Shown here: positions 1 through 5,865 of the stretch, piece after piece
How the letters are laid out: the number at the start of each line of letters is the position of its first letter
Position numbering within the stretch: position 1 is the stretch's first letter
Assembly (NCBI GenBank): GCA_022729285.1
Contig: JALDAI010000016.1
Span: 1-13,868, forward strand
Direction: 5' to 3'
DNA length: 13,868 bases
Source: Candidatus Nanoanaerosalina archaeon
Lineage (GTDB): Archaea > Nanohalarchaeota > Nanosalinia > Nanosalinales > Nanoanaerosalinaceae
Notes under the pieces: model-generated
Told to the model about the DNA's origin: nothing
Databases searched by the model: none
What the model saw: the letters and a program-made list of their open reading frames with translations, nothing else
Program-made: the position numbers and the translations under genes

Positions 1-679
1 TAAAAAGCTCTAAACCGTCTATGAAAAACTCCATACAGGCTCCAAGGTTTCCTCCTCCACCCCATGAGTCTTCGTGTAGTACAAGTTTTTCTTTAGGAAG
101 TCCTATTCCTTTTAACGCCCATTCCAGCATGTCTTCAAAGTATTTTTCTTGTTCATAACTTTCAGGATCTGTGAAAGCGTGTTGTCCGACCATCACGAAC
201 CCTGTGTAATGTCTTCCTGTGACTCCTACGTTTTCTATATCGTTAAACCTTACGCAGAACTGGGGGACTACTAAAGGGTTTGCAGGAGGCTCTAACTCTC
301 CGGTTACCACGTACGGTTGGAAGTCGTATATCGAAGCTCTTACGAACTCTGTATCATCTCTCCACCTTGCTGCTACAGGGTAACGGTCAATAGGTGTGTA
401 ACCTCTTTTTTCCATAAACTTGCTGAACTCTTTCCAAGCTGTTGTGAACGTAAACTTTTTCTCTGTAGGCGAGTTGTTGATAAAAGTATATCCTTGTCCG
501 CAGTCCGGTTCTCCGCAAACTTTTCTTTCTTCATCAACTGTCCAGAAGTGTATTCCGCAGCTTCCGCACTTTTTTCTTTCGAACCCGTGTTTTTTCAGAG
601 TATCGACTGCGAAAAACTTTTCCGGGTTTTCGGAAGCTTGTTCGCTGATTTTCTGTTTAAGCTGGTCGAGCGTGGTCAT
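1..679 (-). CDS. alaS: Alanyl-tRNA synthetase, N-terminal part (cut by window edge)
   Basis: AlaRS charges tRNA-Ala with alanine in the cytoplasm. The 226 residues visible match the start of archaeal AlaRS. A cysteine-containing N-terminal segment (C38, C41, C55, C60, a likely metal site) includes the pattern HGFERKKCGSCG around 31-42. The class II catalytic core follows, with motif 1 around RYPVAARWR (99-107), a motif 2 region CVRFNDIENVG...GRHYTGF (142-161), and the glycine-rich WGGGGN at 206-211. The ATG at 679-677 is chosen because it leaves about 30 residues before the conserved cysteine segment. There is no Shine-Dalgarno sequence before it, but a TATA-like box lies about 26 bases upstream, which fits a leaderless mRNA. 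The rest of the enzyme, including the editing domain, lies beyond base 1. The gene lies downstream of the ribosomal operon on the same strand but appears to be transcribed separately. The family assignment is secure. Confidence 0.95.
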   Translation of the reverse strand, partial: MTTLDQLKQKISEQASENPEKFFAVDTLKKHGFERKKCGSCGIHFWTVDEERKVCGEPDCGQGYTFINNSPTEKKFTFTTAWKEFSKFMEKRGYTPIDRYPVAARWRDDTEFVRASIYDFQPYVVTGELEPPANPLVVPQFCVRFNDIENVGVTGRHYTGFVMVGQHAFTDPESYEQEKYFEDMLEWALKGIGLPKEKLVLHEDSWGGGGNLGACMEFFIDGLELF

Positions 680-700
680 GGATAATGTTTCTATCTAAAT

Positions 701-708
701 GTTTAAGT
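701..708 (-). promoter_or_regulatory. Probable TATA box of alaS
   Basis: The minus-strand sequence ACTTAAAC is centred about 26 bases upstream of the alaS ATG, the usual distance from an archaeal TATA box to the transcription start. Together with the missing Shine-Dalgarno sequence this suggests leaderless initiation. The box is weak and the call is an inference. Confidence 0.4.
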
Positions 709-752
709 TTTAACGGTTTTTTAGAAAAAAGGTTTGTAGATGTAAACTGTCT

Positions 753-774
753 GTAAAAAGAAAATAAGTTAAAA
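753..774 (-). terminator. T-rich terminator after rpl12
   Basis: On the minus strand, 28 bases past the rpl12 stop codon, the RNA would carry runs of U (TTTTAAC, then TTATTTTC, then TTTTTAC). U-rich tracts without a strong hairpin are the usual archaeal termination signal. The position between rpl12 and the separate alaS promoter supports the call. Confidence 0.5.
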
Positions 775-801
775 GGAGGGTTTGACGGATCTGGAGGAGT
801 G

Positions 802-1104
802 TTAGAACAACTCTCCAAGTCCAGCTGCTGCTTCTCCGTCGTCTTCCTCTTCTTCCTCTTCTTCTTCGTCTGCTTCTTCTTCAGCTGCTTCTTCAGCCTG
901 AGCTGGCTGTGCAGGAACTGCTCCTGTTGCAACTGCTTTGTTCATTGCTTCTTCAATGTCAACTCCTTCTAGAGCTGCTACAAGTGACTTGATTCTTGCT
1001 GAGTCGGCTTCGACTCCTGCAGCTTCTAAAACGTTCTCGATGTTTTCTTCGTTGATTTCTTTTCCTGCTGTGTGAAGCAGAAGTGCTGTGTGTACGTATT
1101 CCAT
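802..1104 (-). CDS. rpl12: Ribosomal stalk protein P1 (archaeal L12)
   Basis: P1 dimers bind P0 to form the flexible stalk that recruits and stimulates translation GTPases. The 100-residue product has an N-terminal helical dimerisation domain (MEYVHTALLLHTAGKEI, about 1-58), an Ala/Pro/Glu hinge (about 62-70), a run of acidic residues (71-89) and the factor-binding C-terminus GLGELF (95-100). The usual archaeal ending is GLGALFG, so the last glycine is absent here. The ATG at 1104 is chosen over an in-frame GTG at 1113. That GTG lies inside an excellent Shine-Dalgarno sequence (AGGAGGTGA), which is spaced 8 bases (counted from GGAGG) from the ATG. It is the last gene of the operon and has the strongest ribosome-binding site, consistent with the need for several P1 copies per ribosome. 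Confidence 0.95.
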   Translation of the reverse strand: MEYVHTALLLHTAGKEINEENIENVLEAAGVEADSARIKSLVAALEGVDIEEAMNKAVATGAVPAQPAQAEEAAEEEADEEEEEEEEDDGEAAAGLGELF

Positions 1105-1105
1105 T

Positions 1106-1118
1106 CTTTTCACCTCCT
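1106..1118 (-). promoter_or_regulatory. Strong Shine-Dalgarno site that decides the rpl12 start
   Basis: The minus strand reads AGGAGGTGAAAAG directly before the ATG. This is a near-full complement to the archaeal 16S rRNA 3' end (CACCUCCU). It rules out the upstream GTG, which is part of the Shine-Dalgarno sequence itself. Confidence 0.8.
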
Positions 1119-1126
1119 ATTCTTTT

Positions 1127-2020
1127 TTAATCCTCAGATTCCTCTGAGTCTGTTTTGTTTGAACTGTTTTCACCTGAATCTAGGTCAACCTGTGAGCCAA
1201 GGCTCTGAGCCTGGCCATGGGCTTTCGCTAATATGTCGTCTATAACATCTTTTTCGAAGATTGTAGCGTTAACAGCAAGGTTCTTAGCTTTCTTAATAGC
1301 TTCTACAAAGATTGTCTCTGCAGTGTGCTCGTTAATGTATCCTGCGTTAACAGACAGGTTGAAAGCCTTTGCTGCTGCGGCTTCAATGTCTTTTGCGTAT
1401 TTCTCTTCGTCGATGTCTAGTACGTCTTTGCCTAGTATCTCTCCGTTTTCGTGAACTATCTTTAAATCAAGCCCGACTTCTAAAGGTTTCATGTCCAGCT
1501 TGTTAAGTATTCCTGCTACTTCCTGTGTGATGACCTCTCCTTCTTTAACTGCTACGGAACTCTTTTTAACTTTGATGGTTCCGTCTTCCACTGTTGTCTG
1601 AGCACCTAATTGCTGTAGATGACCGATCATAGGTCCTGGTCCAATCCCTGTATCTCCTTCTTCGATAACGATATCGTTAGGAGCAATCTCTCCACCTGAT
1701 GCTGGTGCCTTTGATTTCTTGTCTTGGATAGTTTTGTACAGTGTGAAAGGGTTTGAGTCTGAAAAAATCAGTGCTGGCTGTACTGCTGTGTTTTCTTTCA
1801 ACTGTTCAATGTTCTCTTTATCAGCTTTGTCTAAAGCTAATTCCATCAGTGTCTTCCTTGTCATAAACTTTTCAGCGCTGTCACCAAGTTCCTGGTTAAT
1901 CTGCTGTAGCTGTTTAGCTGGTAGGGAGTGCATGTCTAGGATTCCTACAACGTTACTGTTCTCAATCTTCTCTACTAGGTTCGCAACAATTTCTTCTTTT
2001 CTTTCTCTTGTAAGACTCAT
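1127..2020 (-). CDS. rpl10: Ribosomal protein uL10 / acidic stalk protein P0
   Basis: P0 anchors the ribosomal stalk on 23S rRNA and binds P1 dimers. The 297-residue product shows the rRNA-binding N-terminal domain (MSLTRERKEEIVANL..., with KFMTRKTLMELAL near 51-63). The archaeal insert domain follows (about 107-180, with TGIGPGPMIGHLQQLGA at 124-140). The helical spine that holds P1 dimers spans about 205-277 (NLSVNAGYINEHTAETIF, ILAKAHGQAQSLGSQ). What is odd is the end: after residue 280 there is only a short polar acidic tail (SSNKTDSEESED). The GLGxLF factor-binding motif that normally ends archaeal P0 is absent, and no frameshifted copy lies downstream because the rpl12 Shine-Dalgarno sequence begins right after the stop. 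The ATG lies one base after the rpl1 stop, so translation is probably coupled. Confidence 0.95.
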   Translation of the reverse strand: MSLTRERKEEIVANLVEKIENSNVVGILDMHSLPAKQLQQINQELGDSAEKFMTRKTLMELALDKADKENIEQLKENTAVQPALIFSDSNPFTLYKTIQDKKSKAPASGGEIAPNDIVIEEGDTGIGPGPMIGHLQQLGAQTTVEDGTIKVKKSSVAVKEGEVITQEVAGILNKLDMKPLEVGLDLKIVHENGEILGKDVLDIDEEKYAKDIEAAAAKAFNLSVNAGYINEHTAETIFVEAIKKAKNLAVNATIFEKDVIDDILAKAHGQAQSLGSQVDLDSGENSSNKTDSEESED

Positions 2021-2021
2021 A

Positions 2022-2642
2022 CTACATCAACTCCACTACAGGTCCCATTGTTAGTTTGCAGTAAACGTTTTCGATATTGTGGTGTCCCATCGGCAACTGA
2101 TCCTGAACAAAGTTGACAATCGTCTCAGCGTTCTGAGCGAGGTCTTCTTCTTTCATCGCTTCATTACCGATTTTACACTTTACAGAAGGCTCTTCCTTCA
2201 CTTTTATCTGAATAGACTGTTTAAGGTCTTTGATCTTCTCTGTCGCATCACTGCCTGGCGGCAATGGCTGAGGCATCTTATCCCTCGGTCCTAAAACCTG
2301 TCCAAGGTTTTTACCGATATCAGGCATAAGCGGAGCCTCTGCAATAAAGTGATCGAACTCGTTTGCAAGTGTTTTAGCTTCTGAACTGTCTTCGAAAAGT
2401 TTGTTCAGCTCTTTCTTTGAAATCTCTCTGTCAGCGTTATCTGCTTTTATCGAGTCACCGATAATAGCTACTTTTGTCTCATCTGAGACACTGTAAGGCA
2501 CTGTTAACTGTTCCGAAAACCTGTTCTCAGGATTGTTCAGATCGACGTTTTTCAGGTTGATTATCAGGTCTACTGACTGTGTAAAGTTTCTTTTCCTAGC
2601 TTCTTCTTTTGCTTTTCTGATCTTGTCTTCAACATTGTCCAT
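2022..2642 (-). CDS. rpl1: Ribosomal protein uL1
   Basis: L1 binds 23S rRNA at the mobile L1 stalk near the E site. In many archaea and bacteria it also represses translation of its own operon mRNA. The 206-residue protein has the two-domain L1 layout: the N-terminal RNA-binding strand NFTQSVDLIINLKNVDL (19-35), the signature LMPDIGKNLGQVLGPRDKMPQPLP (105-128), and the C-terminal KLTMGP (196-201), which includes the RNA-contacting T-M-G. In the signature the usual glycine of GPRGKMP is replaced by aspartate (D121, codon GAT). The start codon shares one base with the rpl11 stop (TGATG), indicating coupled translation. Length is normal for archaeal L1. Confidence 0.96.
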   Translation of the reverse strand: MDNVEDKIRKAKEEARKRNFTQSVDLIINLKNVDLNNPENRFSEQLTVPYSVSDETKVAIIGDSIKADNADREISKKELNKLFEDSSEAKTLANEFDHFIAEAPLMPDIGKNLGQVLGPRDKMPQPLPPGSDATEKIKDLKQSIQIKVKEEPSVKCKIGNEAMKEEDLAQNAETIVNFVQDQLPMGHHNIENVYCKLTMGPVVELM

Positions 2643-3127
2643 CAGTTACCACCTAGCTGGTCGTCGTACTCTCCTTTGTCTATAAGTTTTTGAGCTTCTC
2701 GACCGTCTTTTCCGTCGATTGTTATTCCCATCGATACACAGGTTCCGATAACTTCTTTTGAAGCTGCTTTAACGTCGTGTGCTAAAAGATCATCGATCTT
2801 CATCTCTGCAACCTTTTTAACCTGTTCGATTGACATGTCAGCAACTTTGTTCTTGTTAGGTTCACCGGATCCTTTGTCGATCCCTAGCTCTTCTCTGATA
2901 AGAGATGCTACAGGCGGGATACCGACGTCTATTTCGAAATCTCCGGTTTCCTCATCTACTGTTACTTCGATAGGGACTTCCATTCCTTCGAACTTTGATG
3001 TTTTTTCATTGATAGTGTTAACTACTTGACCAATATCAACGGGTAACGGTCCTAGCTGAGGTCCTAAAGGCGGACCTGCCGATGCATTACCTGCCGATAC
3101 TAGTGCTGAAATCTTTTTCTCGGTCAT
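2642..3127 (-). CDS. rpl11: Ribosomal protein uL11
   Basis: L11 binds the GTPase-associated region of 23S rRNA at the base of the stalk. The 161-residue product has the proline-rich N-terminal motif SAGPPLGPQLGPLPVDIGQVVN (around 17-38), the central PPVASLI (71-77) and the C-terminal RNA-binding domain with HDVKAASKEVIGTCVSMGITIDG (117-139). The C-terminal tail (YDDQLGGN) is short. The start is 4 bases after the spt5 stop, with a GAGG Shine-Dalgarno sequence lying across the end of spt5. The stop overlaps the rpl1 start by one base. This tight packing marks it as the first of the four ribosomal protein genes in the operon. Confidence 0.96.
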   Translation of the reverse strand: MTEKKISALVSAGNASAGPPLGPQLGPLPVDIGQVVNTINEKTSKFEGMEVPIEVTVDEETGDFEIDVGIPPVASLIREELGIDKGSGEPNKNKVADMSIEQVKKVAEMKIDDLLAHDVKAASKEVIGTCVSMGITIDGKDGREAQKLIDKGEYDDQLGGN

Positions 3128-3131
3128 AATA

Positions 3132-3572
3132 TCATTCCTCTTTACTTCTTTTTCTTAGCTGTTCAATATCGATTGTTACGGGAATCGGGACGGCTGCTTC
3201 TAACAGCTTAATTGTAGCTTTCTGGTTTGCTTCATCAATTCTCTCGATCTGTGCTGGCTCTCCTTTATACGGTCCGTCTATAACTTCTACTCTGTCACCA
3301 AGCTCTAACTTGATCTCCTGTGGTTCGTTTGAGATAAACTTCTCAATATCTGCTATCTCTACTTCATTGTCTATGATTCCTTTCGCGTGTCTAACGTTTC
3401 TAACCAGTCTTTCGATATCTGCTTTATCTCCTTCTATAAAGAGGTAGCCTTTCAAATCCTGCGGATAAAGTATTGACTGTATTTCATAAGGATCGTTCTC
3501 AATAGCTGCTCTAAGAGCATTTATCGCGGTTTTTTCCCTGCCTCTTGTTGTTCTTAATGTGTAGATTGGCAT
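3132..3572 (-). CDS. spt5: Transcription elongation factor Spt5 (NusG family)
   Basis: Spt5 binds the RNA polymerase clamp, usually with Spt4, to keep elongation processive and to link transcription with translation. The 146-residue protein has an N-terminal NGN domain (about 1-85; MPIYTLRTTRGREKTAINAL, then YPQDLKGYLFIEG) and a C-terminal KOW domain (about 90-136; LGDRVEVIDGPYKGEPAQIERID). This is the standard archaeal size, with no bacterial-type insert. The ATG is preceded by a GAGGT Shine-Dalgarno sequence and lies 12 bases after the secE stop. The secE-spt5-L11 order is conserved in archaea. No spt4 gene is in this window. Confidence 0.95.
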   Translation of the reverse strand: MPIYTLRTTRGREKTAINALRAAIENDPYEIQSILYPQDLKGYLFIEGDKADIERLVRNVRHAKGIIDNEVEIADIEKFISNEPQEIKLELGDRVEVIDGPYKGEPAQIERIDEANQKATIKLLEAAVPIPVTIDIEQLRKRSKEE

Positions 3573-3584
3573 TTTTTTACCTCT

Positions 3585-3755
3585 TTAATAGATTAAAGTG
3601 TTTCCTAGGAAGTAGAGCACAAATCCTATTGCTCCAATTACCAAGATGCCTAAAGCTGTTACCTTTGCAGACATCTGAAACTCTTCTAAATCTGGTTTTT
3701 TCGTTATTTTAAGTACTCTGCGATATCTTTTCAGAGCTTTTGTTATTTTTCCCAT
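3585..3755 (-). CDS. secE: Preprotein translocase subunit SecE (Sec61 gamma)
   Basis: SecE clamps the SecY channel in the membrane during protein export. The small gene encodes 56 residues: a basic amphipathic N-terminal part (MGKITKALKRYRRVLKITKKP), the conserved KPDLEEF (20-26), then a single membrane helix at about 33-52 (TALGILVIGAIGFVLYFLGN). This is the usual single-span Sec61-gamma design of archaea. The ATG at 3755 has a GAGGT Shine-Dalgarno sequence about 8 bases upstream. The position directly before spt5 strongly supports the call. It is the first gene of the operon and has its own TATA-like box and a leader of about 90 bases. Confidence 0.93.
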   Translation of the reverse strand: MGKITKALKRYRRVLKITKKPDLEEFQMSAKVTALGILVIGAIGFVLYFLGNTLIY

Positions 3756-3814
3756 GTTGTAATACCTCTATTAACGGATTTTTGAGAGAAACAGCTATTA
3801 TTAACCGTCCTCTC

Positions 3815-3833
3815 CTGTTCTTAAACTGAACAG
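3815..3833 (-). promoter_or_regulatory. Small hairpin in the secE operon leader
   Basis: A perfect 6-base inverted repeat (CTGTTC / GAACAG) with a 7-base loop sits in the predicted 5' leader between the TATA box and secE. It could affect translation or bind a regulator, but a stem this short can arise by chance. Function is not known. Confidence 0.3.
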
Positions 3834-3869
3834 TTCGATCGAGGCTGAAGTTTAATTGTGTGTTAAAAT

Positions 3870-3877
3870 CTTATAAA
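3870..3877 (-). promoter_or_regulatory. Probable TATA box of the secE-spt5-ribosomal protein operon
   Basis: The minus strand reads CCTTTATAAG 33 bases after the ftsZ stop. A transcription start about 26 bases downstream (near 3847) would give a leader of about 90 bases before secE. The 154-base gap after ftsZ supports a separate promoter, although readthrough from ftsZ remains possible. Confidence 0.5.
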
Positions 3878-3909
3878 GGATTGGATAAGGAGGGGGTCGA
3901 TGGAACCGA

Positions 3910-5028
3910 TTATACGAACTCGATTCCTAGTTCTTTCTCGATCTCCTTAGTGTACTCCTCTTTGTAAGTCTCTTCAGGACCGAATATCTGAGGGCTGTCT
4001 ACGCCTGTAACGATAATCATGGACCTTAGTGACTCACCTAAGTCTTCAAGCACTTGAGCTCCCCAGATAACTTTTGCTGAGTCATCAAGTTTTTCTGAAA
4101 CTGTGTTAACAACTTCTTGTGCTTCGTTTAGACTTAGACTGCTGCCTCCTGAAACATTAATTAGGGCTCCGCTACCTCCTTCAATATCAACGTCTAGCAG
4201 TGGGTTGGATAGAGCTTTATGGACAGCTTCTGTAGCTCTTGATTCGGTATCGGACTGTCCCATACCAATCATCGCGATACCTCCTTCTCCCATAACTGCT
4301 CGGATGTCAGCGAAGTCAAGGTTAACTAGTCCTGGTTTTGTGACTAGTTCTGTAACTCCTCTCACAGCGTTTACAAGTATTTCGTCTGCGATCTTGAAAG
4401 CCGTGTTTAGAGAAACGTCCGGAACTATCTCAAGTAGTTTATCGTTCGGAATAACAATTAGTGTATCAACAACAGATTCAAGTCTTTCAAGACCTTCTCG
4501 AGCGTTTTGAGCTCTCTGCTGTCCTTCCATCTGGAATGGAAGTGTTACAATACCTACTGTAAGAGCGTCCTGACTCTTAGCAACTTCTGCAATAACAGGG
4601 GCTGAACCTGTACCGGTTCCTCCTCCTAGACCGCATGTGATGAAAACCATGTCAGCGCCTTTAACAAGGTCTTTTATCTTAGATTTATCCTCTTTAGCGG
4701 ACTGCTGTCCAACTGAAGGATCTGCTCCCGCTCCTAGACCGCTTGTAAGCTCTTTTCCGATAAGTGCTTTATGGTCTGCTGTAGCGTATAGAAGATCTTG
4801 TGCGTCAGTGTTGACAGCTGCTGTCTCAGCACCTGTGATGCCGACCTGCATAAGCCTTGAAATAGTGTTGTTACCGGCTCCTCCTGTACCAATAACTTTA
4901 ATATCGGCTTTTCTTTCTTCTATAAGCTCTCTTAGTTGTTCATCTACTTCATGTTCTGTGTTTTGTTCTGAAGGAAGTGCGGTCCCTTCTTTAGAATTTT
5001 TTGAATCTTCAATCATCTGTTCCATCAT
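3910..5028 (-). CDS. ftsZ: Cell division GTPase FtsZ
   Basis: FtsZ is the tubulin-like GTPase that forms the division ring at midcell. The 372-residue protein has an acidic, poorly conserved N-terminus (1-40) and then the GTPase domain: GTGGAGNN at 47-54, the tubulin signature GGGTGTG at 135-141 and the T7 loop NLDFADIR at 236-243, whose D238 and D241 complete the GTPase site of the next subunit. The C-terminus ends in ELGIEFV. All catalytic residues are present. Two adjacent ATGs (5028 and 5025) follow an AAGGAG Shine-Dalgarno sequence. The second has better spacing (6 bases rather than 3), so the true protein may be one residue shorter. It lies upstream of the secE operon on the same strand, a gene order known from Euryarchaeota. 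The wording of the T7 loop suggests the FtsZ1 group, but I cannot settle FtsZ1 against FtsZ2 by eye. Confidence 0.96.
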   Translation of the reverse strand: MMEQMIEDSKNSKEGTALPSEQNTEHEVDEQLRELIEERKADIKVIGTGGAGNNTISRLMQVGITGAETAAVNTDAQDLLYATADHKALIGKELTSGLGAGADPSVGQQSAKEDKSKIKDLVKGADMVFITCGLGGGTGTGSAPVIAEVAKSQDALTVGIVTLPFQMEGQQRAQNAREGLERLESVVDTLIVIPNDKLLEIVPDVSLNTAFKIADEILVNAVRGVTELVTKPGLVNLDFADIRAVMGEGGIAMIGMGQSDTESRATEAVHKALSNPLLDVDIEGGSGALINVSGGSSLSLNEAQEVVNTVSEKLDDSAKVIWGAQVLEDLGESLRSMIIVTGVDSPQIFGPEETYKEEYTKEIEKELGIEFV

Positions 5029-5087
5029 TATCTCCTTAAACAGCTATTTTTGGTATGGGATTAAACTAGTTTCGTCTGTAAACACTT

Positions 5088-5097
5088 TTTATATAAA
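5088..5097 (-). promoter_or_regulatory. TATA box of ftsZ
   Basis: The minus strand reads TTTATATAAA, a near-consensus archaeal TATA box. Transcription would begin near 5066, giving a leader of about 38 bases that contains the AAGGAG Shine-Dalgarno sequence of ftsZ. It is the best-looking promoter in the window. Confidence 0.65.
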
Positions 5098-5116
5098 TTT
5101 ATTTAAAGGTATTCGG

Positions 5117-5138
5117 GGAGGACTTTTCCTAGTCCTCC
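5117..5138 (-). terminator. Hairpin across the FKBP stop codon, possible terminator
   Basis: The minus strand contains GGAGGACT, a 6-base loop AGGAAA, then AGTCCTCC: a perfect 8-base GC-rich stem. The FKBP stop codon TAG lies at the stem-loop boundary. It lies between the FKBP gene and the ftsZ promoter and is followed by AT-rich sequence rather than a clear U-run. It may end the FKBP transcript or protect its 3' end. Confidence 0.45.
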
Positions 5139-5809
5139 TCATCCTCGTCGTCTTCTCCCTGTTTTTCGACCTGTACCTCTGCTTTTTCCACTTTCTCAAG
5201 TTTTTCAACTTCTTCTTCCAGTTTTTCTACCAGTTCTTCGCCGAAGTCTTGGTCAAGCTTGATAACTACGTTTCCTCCATCAACTTCAAGCTCATAATCT
5301 CCGTTCAAGTGGAAATCAAGAACTGCTTCAACTTGTTCTTCAACATCTTCAACTTCTCTAATAACTTCAACTTCGTACTCAAGATCTCTTCCTGCTAGAG
5401 GATGGTTGAAGTCAACTTTAACCCTTCCGCTAGTAACTGTTAAAATCTTTCCTCTCATTCCATCGACTTCAACAGGCATACCTCTTCTAGGATTTACATC
5501 ATACTTTTCGAACTCTCTCTTAGAGATTGTTTTAATATTTTCTCCTTTCCTTGATCCGAAAGCTTCTTCTTTAGGAACTTCGACAGTTTTTTCCTCTCCT
5601 GCTTCCATTTCCTTTATTTTTTTGTCAAGACCTTCCAGAATATATCCTTCACCTAGAAAAACTTTTACAGGGCCTAACTCCATCTCATCTGTACTAAGTC
5701 CTTCCTCATCAGCTTTTTCTTTATCTGTTAGATCGAAAATTTCTCCTGTGTTTTTGATACGTCCTACATAATTTATCTCGACTACTTCTGATTCTACCAC
5801 TATAACCAC
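5129..5809 (-). CDS. FKBP-type peptidyl-prolyl cis-trans isomerase, SlyD-like long form
   Basis: This predicted cytosolic foldase speeds proline isomerisation and acts as a chaperone. The FKBP core is split around an insert-in-flap chaperone domain: the first part is about 6-85 (EINYVGRIKNTGEIFD, then LGEGYILEGLDKKIKEMEAGEE), the insert about 86-130 (NPRRGMPVEVDG, TVTSGRVKVD), and the core closes with FNHPLAGRDLEYEVEVI (134-150). A third C-terminal domain (about 155-217) is seen in long archaeal FKBPs such as the FKBP26 type, and the length of 226 residues fits. The end is strongly acidic (GEDDEDEED). The start is a GTG without Shine-Dalgarno sequence, about 30 bases from a TATA-like box, suggesting a leaderless mRNA; a second in-frame GTG at 5800 is an alternative. 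The gene diverges from the small orphan gene at 5866. Confidence 0.9.
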   Translation of the reverse strand: MVIVVESEVVEINYVGRIKNTGEIFDLTDKEKADEEGLSTDEMELGPVKVFLGEGYILEGLDKKIKEMEAGEEKTVEVPKEEAFGSRKGENIKTISKREFEKYDVNPRRGMPVEVDGMRGKILTVTSGRVKVDFNHPLAGRDLEYEVEVIREVEDVEEQVEAVLDFHLNGDYELEVDGGNVVIKLDQDFGEELVEKLEEEVEKLEKVEKAEVQVEKQGEDDEDEED

Positions 5810-5818
5810 TTGAAAGTG
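5807..5818. promoter_or_regulatory. Palindrome over the FKBP start codon
   Basis: CACTTGAAAGTG is an inverted repeat with 5-base arms (CACTT / AAGTG) around two central bases. It covers the GTG start and the expected transcription start of the FKBP gene, a position where an archaeal repressor would act. Evidence is positional only. Confidence 0.25.
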
Positions 5819-5834
5819 TTTAACTCAAAAATCC

Positions 5835-5842
5835 TTTTATAA
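5835..5842. promoter_or_regulatory. Shared bidirectional TATA-like box
   Basis: TTTTATAA on the plus strand reads TTATAAAA on the minus strand. Its centre is 27-28 bases from the ATG at 5866 (plus) and 29-30 bases from the GTG at 5809 (minus). Both distances fit leaderless transcription, so one element could drive both divergent genes. Confidence 0.5.
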
Positions 5843-5865
5843 CTGACTGTAATTATTATTAAGTA

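Noticed and set aside
657..932. Lysine-rich 91-codon frame on the minus strand
   Set aside because: It is an alternative frame of the Glu-codon-rich end of rpl12 running into the alaS promoter; the repetitive composition explains it.
1105..1113. GTG start three codons upstream in rpl12
   Set aside because: The GTG is part of the AGGAGGTGA Shine-Dalgarno sequence that serves the ATG at 1104.
3756..3909. Possible tRNA or structured RNA gene in the longest gap
   Set aside because: I see no tRNA cloverleaf features, and only one short hairpin; promoter and leader explain the gap.
4637..5398. Open frame of 253 codons on the plus strand
   Set aside because: It overlaps antisense ftsZ and FKBP and crosses the ftsZ promoter; its serine- and phenylalanine-rich product is typical of a shadow frame.
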